Shown here in pieces: positions 7,456-15,656 of a DNA stretch of 64,000 nucleotides; position 1 is the first letter of the stretch, and each line of letters starts with the position of its first letter. The DNA lies in the NCBI GenBank assembly GCA_003327425.1, contig QOQW01000020.1, forward strand, positions 1 through 64,000. Direction: 5' to 3'. The notes beneath the pieces were generated by a model. The model was given only the letters and a program-made list of their open reading frames with translations, searched no databases and was not told where the DNA came from. Source of the stretch: Candidatus Ozemibacter sibiricus (GTDB lineage: Bacteria; Muiribacteriota; Ozemobacteria; Ozemobacterales; Ozemobacteraceae). The translations under genes and the position numbers were made by a program.

Positions 7456-8403
7456 TCATGAGGCTCCCTCGGGCAAGCGGCTCAGGGGGGCGAGAAGGGC
7501 CTCCTGGTCCGCCCAGCCGGGTTCGTTGATCTTCCAGTCGAGACGGTCGTAGCGAGCCACGGCCAGACGGGCCGCCAGTTGTTCTTCGGGGTCGGCCAGG
7601 CGATCGATCACGAAAGGGATGCCCCATGACTCAGACCAGGAGGAGGCGAGACGGTGGGGCAACGTTTCTCGCTCCGGCGCCGGCAGCAGGTCCCCCAGCC
7701 AGGCCACGTTCAGCTCGTGCCAGGCTCGCCCCACCGCGGGGTCGCGCCAGATCTCGACCGGCAGCTCGACAGGATGGATCGGCAGGGAGCCATGCACCGC
7801 CATCACGCCCTCCCGCACCACGCCGGCCGCGCCGACCAGTTTGCGCCCGCCCACGTAGATCGAATGGCCGGCCGCCGCCTGATAGCAGTGGACCCCTCGC
7901 CCCGACGCGGCGGCGGGGTGGCCGCCAAGGTTCGCCCGCACCTCGCGGTCGGTGGCGAACCGGGCGGCGAGGCCCATCGCCTGCAGCCCCGTCACCAGCG
8001 GGGCGATGAGGGCGCGGAAGCGCTGGAGAAAGGCCGGTTCGCCGCCGGCCTCCTGGTCGTTGGGGTCGGCGGTCTGATCTTCCCGGCCGGCCAGGGCTCG
8101 ATCGAGCCAGGGCAACGGCACGACCAGGGAAAAGGTCCATTCGTCGCCATGGAACACCACCCGGCCGCCCGTCATGCGACGGACCAGCCCGATGCCGGCG
8201 GCAACGGCCGCCGCCGGATCGACCAGATGGGCGATGGACTGGGCATATCCGAACGACAGCGAGGGGGGATCCCACCGGTAGAACCGCAGCACGGGTCCGC
8301 TCGCCCCGGCCGCCACTCGCCGCTGCAAGGCTTCGTCGATCGCCATGTTGGCCGCCGGACCACGGGGACCGTCGACCAGCACTCTCAAACAAGAACCGGA
8401 CAT
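7456..8403 (-). CDS. Octanoyltransferase / lipoate-protein ligase family (LipM-like)
   Basis: A 315-residue member of the LplA/LipM/BirA-like acyltransferase family. It has the NMAIDEAL start, the RRMTGGRVVFHGDEWTFSL core (residues 75-93), and GGRKLVGAA with the conserved Lys188. Cys173 lies just before this loop, where LipM-type octanoyltransferases carry their nucleophile, so transfer of octanoyl from acyl carrier protein to lipoyl domains is more likely than ATP-dependent lipoate ligation. The ATG at 8403 has AAGGAGG seven bases upstream. No lipA or lipoyl-dependent dehydrogenase gene is adjacent. Confidence 0.78.
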   Translation of the reverse strand: MSGSCLRVLVDGPRGPAANMAIDEALQRRVAAGASGPVLRFYRWDPPSLSFGYAQSIAHLVDPAAAVAAGIGLVRRMTGGRVVFHGDEWTFSLVVPLPWLDRALAGREDQTADPNDQEAGGEPAFLQRFRALIAPLVTGLQAMGLAARFATDREVRANLGGHPAAASGRGVHCYQAAAGHSIYVGGRKLVGAAGVVREGVMAVHGSLPIHPVELPVEIWRDPAVGRAWHELNVAWLGDLLPAPERETLPHRLASSWSESWGIPFVIDRLADPEEQLAARLAVARYDRLDWKINEPGWADQEALLAPLSRLPEGAS

Positions 8404-8544
8404 GAACACGCCTCCTTCACCCCCGAAGCGAAGGCCGGATGACGGCCAGGGACGGCGCTGCCCCTATGGCCCACCCACGGCCTGACGACGAGCAAAGAAA
8501 TTTTTTTCTTTTTTTTGCTTGTCCGATGAACCTGTACACATTTG

Positions 8545-8694
8545 CGAGCCGTTGCGGAAGGTGCGTCGAGGTTGGCCGATGTCCGTGGAGGTCGGCGCGG
8601 CAACCCTTCAGGAAACATCATTTCGGGCCGACAGGGGTGATGGATTTGTTTGCCTCCTTAATTTCGGGCCGGGCCACCCCGGCCCATTTTTTTT
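8545..8694 (+). ncRNA. Candidate small structured RNA in a 439-base gap
   Basis: The gap 8404-8842 lies between two minus-strand genes, yet carries a good plus-strand intrinsic terminator at its centre with no open frame before it. Upstream of the terminator are a bulged hairpin at 8570-8605 (GGTTG and GCCGA pairing with TCGGC and CAACC) and a small stem pairing 8616-8620 with 8638-8642. A weak promoter-like TTTTGC/TACACA pair lies at 8513-8540. I could not match the sequence to 6S, tmRNA, SRP or RNase P RNA. The rest of the gap holds an A/T-rich hairpin (8494-8515) and a degenerate GC-rich palindrome near 8720-8765. Confidence 0.28.
8666..8694 (+). terminator. Intrinsic terminator without an upstream gene
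   Basis: A perfect 8-bp stem GGGCCGGG (8666-8673) pairs with CCCGGCCC (8678-8685) around a 4-base loop and is followed by one A and eight T residues (8687-8694). The T tract makes it a plus-strand terminator. The nearest plus-strand coding sequence upstream ends before 1240, which is why an RNA gene is suspected just before it. Confidence 0.8.
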
Positions 8695-8842
8695 CTCCCG
8701 ATCCGGCCGTGGCTGACCCGGGGCTCCGCTCCCCGCCCACCCCTGAGCGGCAGACTCTGGCCCGGGCTCTCGCCTGAGCGACGACGAGGCGGGTTCGGGC
8801 CGCGGCGGGCCACCCGTCCGAGGCCGGCCCGGCAGGTGCCGT

Positions 8843-9433
8843 TCAGCCTTCCCCCCCGGGGCCGTAGCGGGGGTGGCGGGTGGCGGCGAGATGCCGGGCC
8901 AGCGCCTCGAGTTCCGGGAATTCCGCGAAGACGGCGAAGGTCGAGGCGTTGGTCCAGAAATCGCCCAGCGAGGTGATGCCGGTGTGTTCATAGTCGCGAG
9001 CCGTCAGCAGCATCTCGAGCTTGTCGATGGCGCGGACGAACCGGGCCTCGACGGTGGCCCCGCTTTCGAATTCCCGAAAGAGGGCCAGGTAGGCTTCGCC
9101 CGGTTCTTGCAGCGGCCGCAGCAGGTCGGTCATCGCCCGATCCTCGGCCCGGGCCTTGTCGGGGAAATAGGGGAGGGCGGTATAGGGAATGTCGCCGACC
9201 CGCGCTTCGGCGAGTTCGTGCACGGTGGCCATCACCACGGCACGGGCCCGATCGATCCGATGGGAGGTGATCTGGTCGGCCAGGGTCAGGGTCAGCAGCA
9301 CCACCCCGAAGCAATGGTCGGCCAGGGATTCGCCGGTCCGGTGACCGCGCAGCTGCCAGCCGGTCCGGCGCAGTTTCTTCAGGGTGAGGAAATCGTGGAA
9401 GAACGGTTCGAGAGCGGTCAGATCACGCGGCAT
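8843..9433 (-). CDS. HD-domain hydrolase (YfbR-like)
   Basis: A 196-residue HD-superfamily phosphohydrolase. The metal-binding residues appear as SLADHCF (His of the first motif) and ATVHELAEARVGDIPY (the H-E/D pair and downstream Asp). This arrangement is that of the YfbR/HDDC2-like group, which dephosphorylates 5'-deoxynucleotides. An alternative role in other nucleotide turnover cannot be excluded. The ATG at 9433 has GGAGGA upstream; a frame extension to 9529 would run into the promoter region of the divergent phaC operon. It is transcribed away from the PHA island and is probably unrelated to it. Confidence 0.75.
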   Translation of the reverse strand: MPRDLTALEPFFHDFLTLKKLRRTGWQLRGHRTGESLADHCFGVVLLTLTLADQITSHRIDRARAVVMATVHELAEARVGDIPYTALPYFPDKARAEDRAMTDLLRPLQEPGEAYLALFREFESGATVEARFVRAIDKLEMLLTARDYEHTGITSLGDFWTNASTFAVFAEFPELEALARHLAATRHPRYGPGGEG

Positions 9434-9500
9434 GCGGACATCCTCCGACACGAGTTGGACGTCCGATGATAGCACGAGCGGCTCGGCGGCCGGCGGCGGC

Positions 9501-9529
9501 TTGCGTTTTTGGCAACGCACAATTATCAT
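9501..9529 (+). promoter_or_regulatory. Promoter of the PHA operon with an internal inverted repeat
   Basis: TTGCGT (9501-9506) and TATCAT (9524-9529) are 17 bases apart, a good sigma-70-type promoter 38 bases before the phaC start. The spacer contains the inverted repeat TGCGTT/AACGCA (9502-9507 and 9514-9519), which could be an operator, since a bound protein would cover the promoter. It differs from the palindrome in front of the phasin gene. Confidence 0.6.
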
Positions 9530-9566
9530 GAATCAGCATCCAGATTTTCCGTGGAAGGGAGTGCCC

Positions 9567-10694
9567 ATGGCCGTCACCCAGCAAGAGAACGCCTCCACCG
9601 CCCCCACCCCTCGCGAACTGCTCCTGGCCGAGCTCGACAAAGTCCGCAAGTTCCTCGACTACCTCCAGCAGGCGTCGGCCCGCGGCGACCGTGCCGATGA
9701 CGACCAGCTGGCCAGCCTGGGCATGGCCCGCACGCCCCGCCGCACCTGGTACCAGGAAGGGTCCTGCCAGGTCCTCGAGTTCCCGGTGCCGGCCGGCGTC
9801 GCCCCGCATCCGACGCCGCTGCTGATGACCTATTCGTTCATCAATCGCTGGTACATTCTCGATCTGATGCCGGGCCACAGTTTCATCGAGGCGCTCGGTC
9901 GGCGAGGCTGGCAGGTCTACCTCATCGACTGGGGCATTCCCGGGCCCGAACACGCCAGCCTGAGTCTCGACTACTACCTCGAGCAGGTGGCCCGCCGCGC
10001 CGTCGAGCGCCTCCGGCGGCGCCACCGGGTCGACCGGGTGTTCCTGTTCGGCTACTGCCTCGGCGGCACTCTCGCCGCCATGATGGCGGCCCGCCATCCC
10101 GAGTGGTACAAAGGGTTGATCCTGCTCACCACCCCGCTCGAGTTCCAGAATGCCGGGCTGCTCTCGCTCTGGACGAACAAGGAGTTCTTCCGACCCGAGA
10201 AGCTGGCCGACGCTTTCGGGGTGGTCCCCGAGAAGCTGCTGCATGCCTCCTTCCCCTTCCTGAAGCCGAAGGACCACCTCGCCAAACCTCGCACCCTCTA
10301 CGACAACATCACCAATGATGCCTTCCTGCAGAATTTCCGCAGCCTGGACCGCTGGGCCACCGACAACGTTCCCTTCCCCGGCCAGGTGTTCAAGCAGGTC
10401 ATCAAAGGCCTCTATCAGGAAGACCAGCTGGCGAACGGAGAGTTCGTGTTGGGCGGGCAGAAGTTGCGGCTGGGCGACATCACCTGCCCGACGTTGAACA
10501 TCTATGCGAAGAACGACCACATCGCCCCGCCCAGCACCTGCCGCCGCAACGCCGACTTGCTGACCGGGTGCCGCACCACGAATCGCGAGTACGATGCCGC
10601 GCACCTGACCGTCACGGTGGCCCACCCCATCCGGGAGACCGTCTGGCGGGAAACCGCCGACTGGCTGGCGGCGGTCGAAACCGGCCGCCCCTGA
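9567..10694 (+). CDS. phaC: Poly(3-hydroxyalkanoate) synthase, class III-like PhaC
   Basis: A 375-residue PHA synthase, which polymerises hydroxyacyl-CoA at the granule surface. The nucleophile lies in the lipase-like box G-Y-C-L-G-G (Cys164), with Asp317 in Y-A-K-N-D-H-I-A-P-P and a likely His346 in D-A-A-H-L-T. Length and the short N-terminus fit class III/IV synthases, which need a second subunit (PhaE or PhaR). No full-length phaE is nearby; two short PhaE-like proteins in the same cluster are candidates. The ATG at 9567 has AAGGGAG ahead. It is the first gene of a run extending to the phaE-like gene at 12.5 kb. Confidence 0.92.
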   Translation: MAVTQQENASTAPTPRELLLAELDKVRKFLDYLQQASARGDRADDDQLASLGMARTPRRTWYQEGSCQVLEFPVPAGVAPHPTPLLMTYSFINRWYILDLMPGHSFIEALGRRGWQVYLIDWGIPGPEHASLSLDYYLEQVARRAVERLRRRHRVDRVFLFGYCLGGTLAAMMAARHPEWYKGLILLTTPLEFQNAGLLSLWTNKEFFRPEKLADAFGVVPEKLLHASFPFLKPKDHLAKPRTLYDNITNDAFLQNFRSLDRWATDNVPFPGQVFKQVIKGLYQEDQLANGEFVLGGQKLRLGDITCPTLNIYAKNDHIAPPSTCRRNADLLTGCRTTNREYDAAHLTVTVAHPIRETVWRETADWLAAVETGRP

Positions 10695-10704
10695 GGAGGA
10701 ACCG

Positions 10705-12066
10705 ATGAGCGTCCGTTTGGTTTGCCCCCCCCGCGCCCGCCGTCATCTTTTCCTGCTCTGGGTGATCGTCCTCGCCACGGCAAGCGCGCTGCTGGCTTCC
10801 GACCGGTTCAATCCGATCCCGCGCCAGGTCTTCACCGGGCCCGAGGCCGGCCCCTGGGAGCGCGTCGAACTCCTGGAAGACACCCATCCAGCCTTCACCC
10901 AGGAGACGTTCGCCCCGCCGACCCGCTGGCAGGACCCCTGGATCCGGCGCTGGTTCGGCACCGACACGCCGTCGTCCGGCCTGGTTCTTTTGCATTGCGC
11001 GAAAGGCTATCAGGGCCGCACCTTCCGCCATCCCGTCCTGCTCGTGCATGGGGCGGGGGACAACGCCAACCGCGCCTGGATCCACCCCTTCCATGCCGTG
11101 CTGCCCGACGACCCTCTGCCACCCGAAAAGCAGGGCTTCGCCCCGTGGCTGGCCAACCTGGGCTACGCCGTCTTCGCCGTCACCTTCGCCCACAACCAGG
11201 GCGACAACTTCCGGCAGGCCGAGCAGGTGGCCAATGCCATCCGGCGCATCCGCATCCTGCTCGGTCGCACCCATGATCCCACTTTCGCGGTCGATGTGGT
11301 GGCCCATTCCAAGGGCAACGTCGCTGTCCGGCTCTACTGTTCCGACGGGGCGGCGCTTTTCCCGCAGAAGCGTTTCTTGACGCCTTTCCGGGGCGATGTC
11401 CGCACCTACATCGCCATCGCCCCCCCGATGCGGGGCATCGACACCCCCTTCCGGTCGTATGCCTACAATCTCGCGGTGGCGACCAAAGGCACCTATAACG
11501 CCCCGGTCGCCCCCGATGCCATGCTGCTCAACGGGCAGTGGCAGTCGATGGATGCCCGTTCGCTGTTCCCCGACAAAGGCGGCAATCCCTTCCCCGGGCA
11601 GTGCCAGCTGCTCTACAACCTGGTGCGGGATGCTGGCGTGAGGCTGGGAGCTGACAGCGCCACGCCCTTCGATCACAACCTGACCCGCGACGCGCTCTAC
11701 CATGGCGGTCGCTCGACCGTCCTGCACGGCCGGGGCATCGATGCCGCCATCGCCGCCGGCGAGCACCTCATCTACCGCCTCGAAGCGCAGGGCCTCGATC
11801 CTCGGGTGCGGCTGGCCGTGCTAGCCGGCACCAAGCGTTACATCACCTGGTATGTCGACGGCCTCGGCTACATCCCGCTGCCGGCCGAACTGGCGGCGCC
11901 CGCCGGGGACGGCGTGGTCTTCCTGGCCAGCGCCTGCCACCTCGATGGCATCCTGCGCCGCCACGCCCCGCTTCTCGGTATGAAGACCCTCGACCTCAAC
12001 CATCTCGGCCTCACCTGCCATCGCGACGCCTTCGCGGCGATCGACGAATGGCTGATCGCCCCCTGA
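10705..12066 (+). CDS. Exported alpha/beta-hydrolase, probable PHA depolymerase (PhaZ7-like) or lipase
   Basis: A 453-residue hydrolase with an N-terminal membrane or signal segment (residues 15-32). The oxyanion region reads VLLVHGAGDNANRAW (111-125) and the nucleophile box A-H-S-K-G centres on Ser202, in a DVVAHSKGN context. The A-H-S-x-G box, the H-G-x-G-D-N motif and position inside a PHA cluster recall Paucimonas PhaZ7 and related extracellular depolymerases. An exported depolymerase would act on external polymer, not on the cell's own granules. A general secreted lipase is the alternative. It follows phaC by ten bases and is probably cotranscribed. Confidence 0.7.
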   Translation: MSVRLVCPPRARRHLFLLWVIVLATASALLASDRFNPIPRQVFTGPEAGPWERVELLEDTHPAFTQETFAPPTRWQDPWIRRWFGTDTPSSGLVLLHCAKGYQGRTFRHPVLLVHGAGDNANRAWIHPFHAVLPDDPLPPEKQGFAPWLANLGYAVFAVTFAHNQGDNFRQAEQVANAIRRIRILLGRTHDPTFAVDVVAHSKGNVAVRLYCSDGAALFPQKRFLTPFRGDVRTYIAIAPPMRGIDTPFRSYAYNLAVATKGTYNAPVAPDAMLLNGQWQSMDARSLFPDKGGNPFPGQCQLLYNLVRDAGVRLGADSATPFDHNLTRDALYHGGRSTVLHGRGIDAAIAAGEHLIYRLEAQGLDPRVRLAVLAGTKRYITWYVDGLGYIPLPAELAAPAGDGVVFLASACHLDGILRRHAPLLGMKTLDLNHLGLTCHRDAFAAIDEWLIAP

Positions 12067-12082
12067 TCGCGCGGAGGACGCC

Positions 12083-12526
12083 ATGACCCACCCCAACCCC
12101 TTCGATTTCGGCCGCACCATGCTGGAAACCTGGGAGAAGACCATGGGCGAAGCCCTGGAGAAGCTCACCCATGACGAAGCCTTCCTCAAGAACATGAGCC
12201 AGGCGCTGGGCGGCTCGCTCGACCTCAAGAAGCAGATGGAAAGCCAGGTCGAGCGCTACCTGCAATCGATCAACATGCCCACCCGTTCGGACCTCGAACG
12301 GATCCTCGCCTACCTGCAGCGCATCGAGTCCCGCCTCCTCGACCTGGAGGACCGGCTCGACCTCCTCGGCGCTCCCGCGGCGACCCCGGCCACGCCGGCG
12401 GCGTCCCCCGCCCGCCGCGCCACGCCGCGCTCGACGGGCACCGCGGCCGCCACCTCCCAGACCAAGGCCCGGCCGAAGGCTGCCGCGACCAAGGCGAAAC
12501 CAACCGCTGCCCGCCGGGCGAAATAA
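12083..12526 (+). CDS. Short PhaE-like protein with basic Ala/Lys/Pro tail
   Basis: A 147-residue protein. Residues 1-100 are helical and end in a PTRSDLERILAYLQRIESRLLDLEDRL coiled coil of the kind that closes PhaE, the class III synthase subunit. The remaining 45 residues are a low-complexity A/T/P/K tail like those of histone H1-like PHA proteins (PhaF, PhaM), which tie granules to DNA. It is far shorter than a normal PhaE (about 350). A paralogue lies at 13202. The ATG has GGAGGA upstream. A role in activating PhaC or partitioning granules is inferred from context. Confidence 0.65.
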   Translation: MTHPNPFDFGRTMLETWEKTMGEALEKLTHDEAFLKNMSQALGGSLDLKKQMESQVERYLQSINMPTRSDLERILAYLQRIESRLLDLEDRLDLLGAPAATPATPAASPARRATPRSTGTAAATSQTKARPKAAATKAKPTAARRAK

Positions 12527-12675
12527 TCCCACCGACCGGTTCCGGCCTCACGCCCCGAACCTCCCCATCAACTGAGTGGCCGCCAGGGCCCAGGGGCCGT
12601 CGGCCCCGGGTGATCGCCTGGGGGAGATGCACCTCCCCCGGCGTGCGCCGGTCTGGCTGGCCGAAGGTTCCTTTC

Positions 12676-12754
12676 AGGGGCTTCGCCCCTTCCCCCCACC
12701 AGGGCCAGCGGCCCTGGACCCGTGGCCTGACCCGGGCAACGCACCGCGTTGCCC
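12676..12754. repeat. Intergenic three-hairpin GC-rich element, copy B
   Basis: The clearest copy, in the 387-base gap 12527-12913. Three perfect stems follow each other: AGGGGC/GCCCCT at 12676-12690, CCAGGGCC/GGCCCTGG at 12699-12717 and GGGCAACGC/GCGTTGCCC at 12734-12754, each with a 3-base loop. Two more palindromes precede it (GGGGCC GTC GGCCCC near 12592-12606 and GGGGGAG/CTCCCCC near 12620-12639). No T tract follows. The rest of the gap holds the phasin promoter and operator; no small gene is seen. Confidence 0.6.
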
Positions 12755-12815
12755 AGGCGACGCCGAGACCCCGCCAGAATATTTCTTCATGACCGACGGC
12801 CGGGTGTCGATAAGA

Positions 12816-12832
12816 TTTTTGCAATGCAAAAA
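12816..12832. promoter_or_regulatory. Palindromic operator upstream of the phasin promoter
   Basis: A near-ideal palindrome, TTTTTGCA-A-TGCAAAAA, continues outward as imperfect arms (GATAA... and ...TTATC) over about 12810-12840. It ends right at the -35 box of the phasin promoter. TGCA-centred operators are used by the PHA-responsive repressor PhaR in proteobacteria, so a PhaR-like regulator is a reasonable guess. No phaR gene is present in the window. Confidence 0.6.
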
Positions 12833-12840
12833 ATTTTATC

Positions 12841-12869
12841 TTGACTTAACCCTTTCAACCATCTATTAT
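12841..12869 (+). promoter_or_regulatory. Strong sigma-70-type promoter of the phasin operon
   Basis: TTGACT (12841-12846) and TATTAT (12864-12869) are spaced by exactly 17 bases, five of six consensus matches in each box and the best promoter in the window. The surrounding stretch is markedly A/T-rich against a GC-rich background. Transcription should begin near 12876, giving a leader of about 38 bases before the phasin ATG at 12914. Confidence 0.8.
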
Positions 12870-12913
12870 TGGTCATGAAGACCGCACAATACCAACCGAC
12901 TGGAGGAGCCCCG

Positions 12914-13156
12914 ATGTTCACCCCCAACCTCGAAGAAACCGCCCGCAACAACACCCGCCTGCTGGCCGCCGGCCTTGCTGCGATGCACAAAATCACGGAG
13001 CAGCAGCTCGCCTTCGCCCAGACCGCCGCTGAGCAGATCGCCAAGATCCAGCTCGATCTGGCGGCGCAGGCTACCACGACCTGGCTGACCACCACCACCG
13101 AACTCAACCGGCTGTGGCGGGAAACCGTCATCCGCACCGCCCCGACCGCGCACTGA
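12914..13156 (+). CDS. Small phasin-like granule protein
   Basis: An 80-residue, mostly helical amphipathic protein rich in Ala, Gln and Thr (LLAAGLAAMHKITEQQ, AQTAAEQIAKIQLDLAAQA), with the low-complexity helical style of phasins that coat PHA granules. It is shorter than classical phasins (about 110-190). The ATG at 12914 has GGAGGAG five bases ahead and lies behind the strongest promoter and a palindromic operator, as expected for an abundant, polymer-responsive protein. The call depends heavily on context; sequence similarity to the phasin family is weak. Confidence 0.6.
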   Translation: MFTPNLEETARNNTRLLAAGLAAMHKITEQQLAFAQTAAEQIAKIQLDLAAQATTTWLTTTTELNRLWRETVIRTAPTAH

Positions 13157-13201
13157 AGGCGAGTCTCGACCGCCCCACCCGCACCGACAGGAGAGAGCCC
13201 C

Positions 13202-13606
13202 ATGGAACAACTGATGCAGGAAATGATGAAATCCACGAAAGACCTCCAGACCTTCTGGGAGAACCGCTTCGCCCAGCTCATGGAGGAGATGGTCAAATCG
13301 CAGAACTTCATCACCGCGATGACCAGATCGCTCGAAGGCTCGCTCGACCTGCGCCGGCTCATCGACTCGGCGATGGGCCGCTGGGCCGAGTTCTACCAGG
13401 TGGTCACCAAGAAAGACCTCGCCCTGATCCAGCAGCAGATGTACGACCAGAGCGTCCGCCTCGAGAAGATGGTCGCCCTGCTCGAGACGATCCGCGATGC
13501 GGTCTGCGCCGAGCGGCCCGCCGCCCCGACGACCGCCGAGACCGCCACCGACGCGACGGCCGATTCGCCCAAAGCCGCCAGGAAAGCGGCCAACCGCTCC
13601 CGGTAA
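13202..13606 (+). CDS. Second short PhaE-like protein
   Basis: A 134-residue helical protein that aligns over its middle with the 12083 gene product: both have a G-S-L-D-L segment followed by R/K and, after about 25 residues, a D-L...I coiled coil. The N-terminus is Met/Gln/Glu-rich (MEQLMQEMMKSTKDLQ) and the end is a basic Ala/Lys stretch. It lies between the phasin and the second phaC, which supports a role as synthase-activating or granule-associated subunit. The spacing of 45 bases to the phasin suggests one transcript. Confidence 0.6.
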   Translation: MEQLMQEMMKSTKDLQTFWENRFAQLMEEMVKSQNFITAMTRSLEGSLDLRRLIDSAMGRWAEFYQVVTKKDLALIQQQMYDQSVRLEKMVALLETIRDAVCAERPAAPTTAETATDATADSPKAARKAANRSR

Positions 13607-13712
13607 TGCGTTCGTCCGTCCCTGACCGGTCCGGCGCCCTGGCTCGCCGGCCGGTCCTGTTCCGTACCGCCGGTCCGGCGCGCCACGCGTCCCCCGGCTT
13701 TCCGGAGAACCC

Positions 13713-14828
13713 ATGAATCACGATCCCTGGCATTGCACACAGCAGTTCATCGACGCCACCTCTGCCGCCACCGCTCTCGCGGGCCAGCTCGCCGAGCGGA
13801 ACCTCCGCTCCTGGCTCCGGCCTGCCCCGTCGCTCGCCTGCCAGGAGCCCTACCAGGGCGCCACGCCGTTCGAGGTGATCTACCGCTTCGATCGGATGCG
13901 GGTGCTCAAGTTCCAGGGCCGGTCGGCCACCCAGCCGGCGATGCCGCTGCTGATGGTGCCGTCGCTCATCAATCGGTCCTATGTCCTCGATCTGATGGAA
14001 GGAAGCAGCCTGATCGCCCACCTGGTGCAGCACCAGCATCCCACCTACCTGCTCGACTGGGGCACGCCCGGTCCGCAGCACGACCACCTGTCCTTCGGGT
14101 TCTACGTCGACGAGCTGATGGCCCTGGCCACGGCGGCCGTGCGCCGCGACGCGCAGACCGAGCAGGTCGACCTGCTCGGCTACTGCATGGGCGGCACCAT
14201 GGCCCTGCTGCACGCCGCCCTCCACCCACAACAGATCGGCCGGCTGACGCTGCTGGCCACCCCGATCAACTTCCACGACGAGGGCGTGCTGTCGCGGTGG
14301 GCCAGCACGCCGGACTTCGACGTCGACCGGGTCGTCGACACCCTGGGACGCATGGACTCCCTCATGCTCCAGTCGAGCTTCCTGTTCCTCAAGCCCCTGT
14401 CCACCTACCAGAAATACAAGGGGCTGTACGAGGCTGCCAACAACCCCCGGTTCACCGAGAGCTTCATCAAGCTCGAGCGCTGGCTGAACGACAACGTCTC
14501 GGTCCCTGGCGAATGCTATCGGGAATATGTGCGGGTCTGCTACCAGGAAAACCGCCTGGTCGAGGGCGGTCTGGTGCTGAACGGCAAAGCCGTCGACCTG
14601 CGACAGGTCACCGGGCCCCTCCTCAACGTGATCGCGCTGAAAGACCATATCGTCCCGCCCGACTCTTCGCGCATCGTGGCGCGGCTGGTCGGCGGGCCGG
14701 TCCGCGAGGTGCTGATCGACGCCGGCCACATCGGCATCGCCATGGGCAGCAAAGCGCGCCAGATGTTCGAGACGGTCCAGCGGTTCCATGCCGAGGGACC
14801 GACGACGATCCTGACCACTGACAACTGA
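13713..14828 (+). CDS. phaC: Second PHA synthase, class III-like PhaC
   Basis: A 371-residue synthase with a complete triad: Cys158 in G-Y-C-M-G-G, Asp311 in A-L-K-D-H-I-V-P-P and His339 in A-G-H-I-G. The closing A-G-H-I-G is more canonical than in the phaC at 9567, suggesting that this copy is the closer match to characterised class III enzymes and the other has diverged. Both share the D-W-G-x-P-G-P strand-turn and the L-L-x-T-P region. It is the last gene of the phasin operon and is followed directly by a strong terminator. Two synthases may differ in monomer preference or form a heteromer. Confidence 0.93.
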   Translation: MNHDPWHCTQQFIDATSAATALAGQLAERNLRSWLRPAPSLACQEPYQGATPFEVIYRFDRMRVLKFQGRSATQPAMPLLMVPSLINRSYVLDLMEGSSLIAHLVQHQHPTYLLDWGTPGPQHDHLSFGFYVDELMALATAAVRRDAQTEQVDLLGYCMGGTMALLHAALHPQQIGRLTLLATPINFHDEGVLSRWASTPDFDVDRVVDTLGRMDSLMLQSSFLFLKPLSTYQKYKGLYEAANNPRFTESFIKLERWLNDNVSVPGECYREYVRVCYQENRLVEGGLVLNGKAVDLRQVTGPLLNVIALKDHIVPPDSSRIVARLVGGPVREVLIDAGHIGIAMGSKARQMFETVQRFHAEGPTTILTTDN

Positions 14829-14846
14829 TTCCTTTCCTCAGTCTTC

Positions 14847-14876
14847 CGCCCGTCGGCCACCCGGCGGGCGTTTTTT
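14847..14876 (+). terminator. Intrinsic terminator of the PHA cluster
   Basis: A 10-bp stem, CGCCCGTCGG (14847-14856) with CCGGCGGGCG (14861-14870), contains one G-T pair and a 4-base loop, and is followed by six T residues. It begins 18 bases after the phaC stop codon and ends the plus-strand operon before the convergent ABC gene. Confidence 0.88.
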
Positions 14877-14912
14877 GTCAGGGGAGGGGGGGAAAAAGAC
14901 CGACGTCGGACA

Positions 14913-15652
<740 letters not shown>

Positions 15653-15656
<4 letters not shown>

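Noticed and set aside
8494-8518. The T-rich run near 8501-8516 as a terminator
   Set aside because: Its only hairpin is a weak A/T stem and no plus-strand gene precedes it. It is noted only as an A/T-rich hairpin within the gap.
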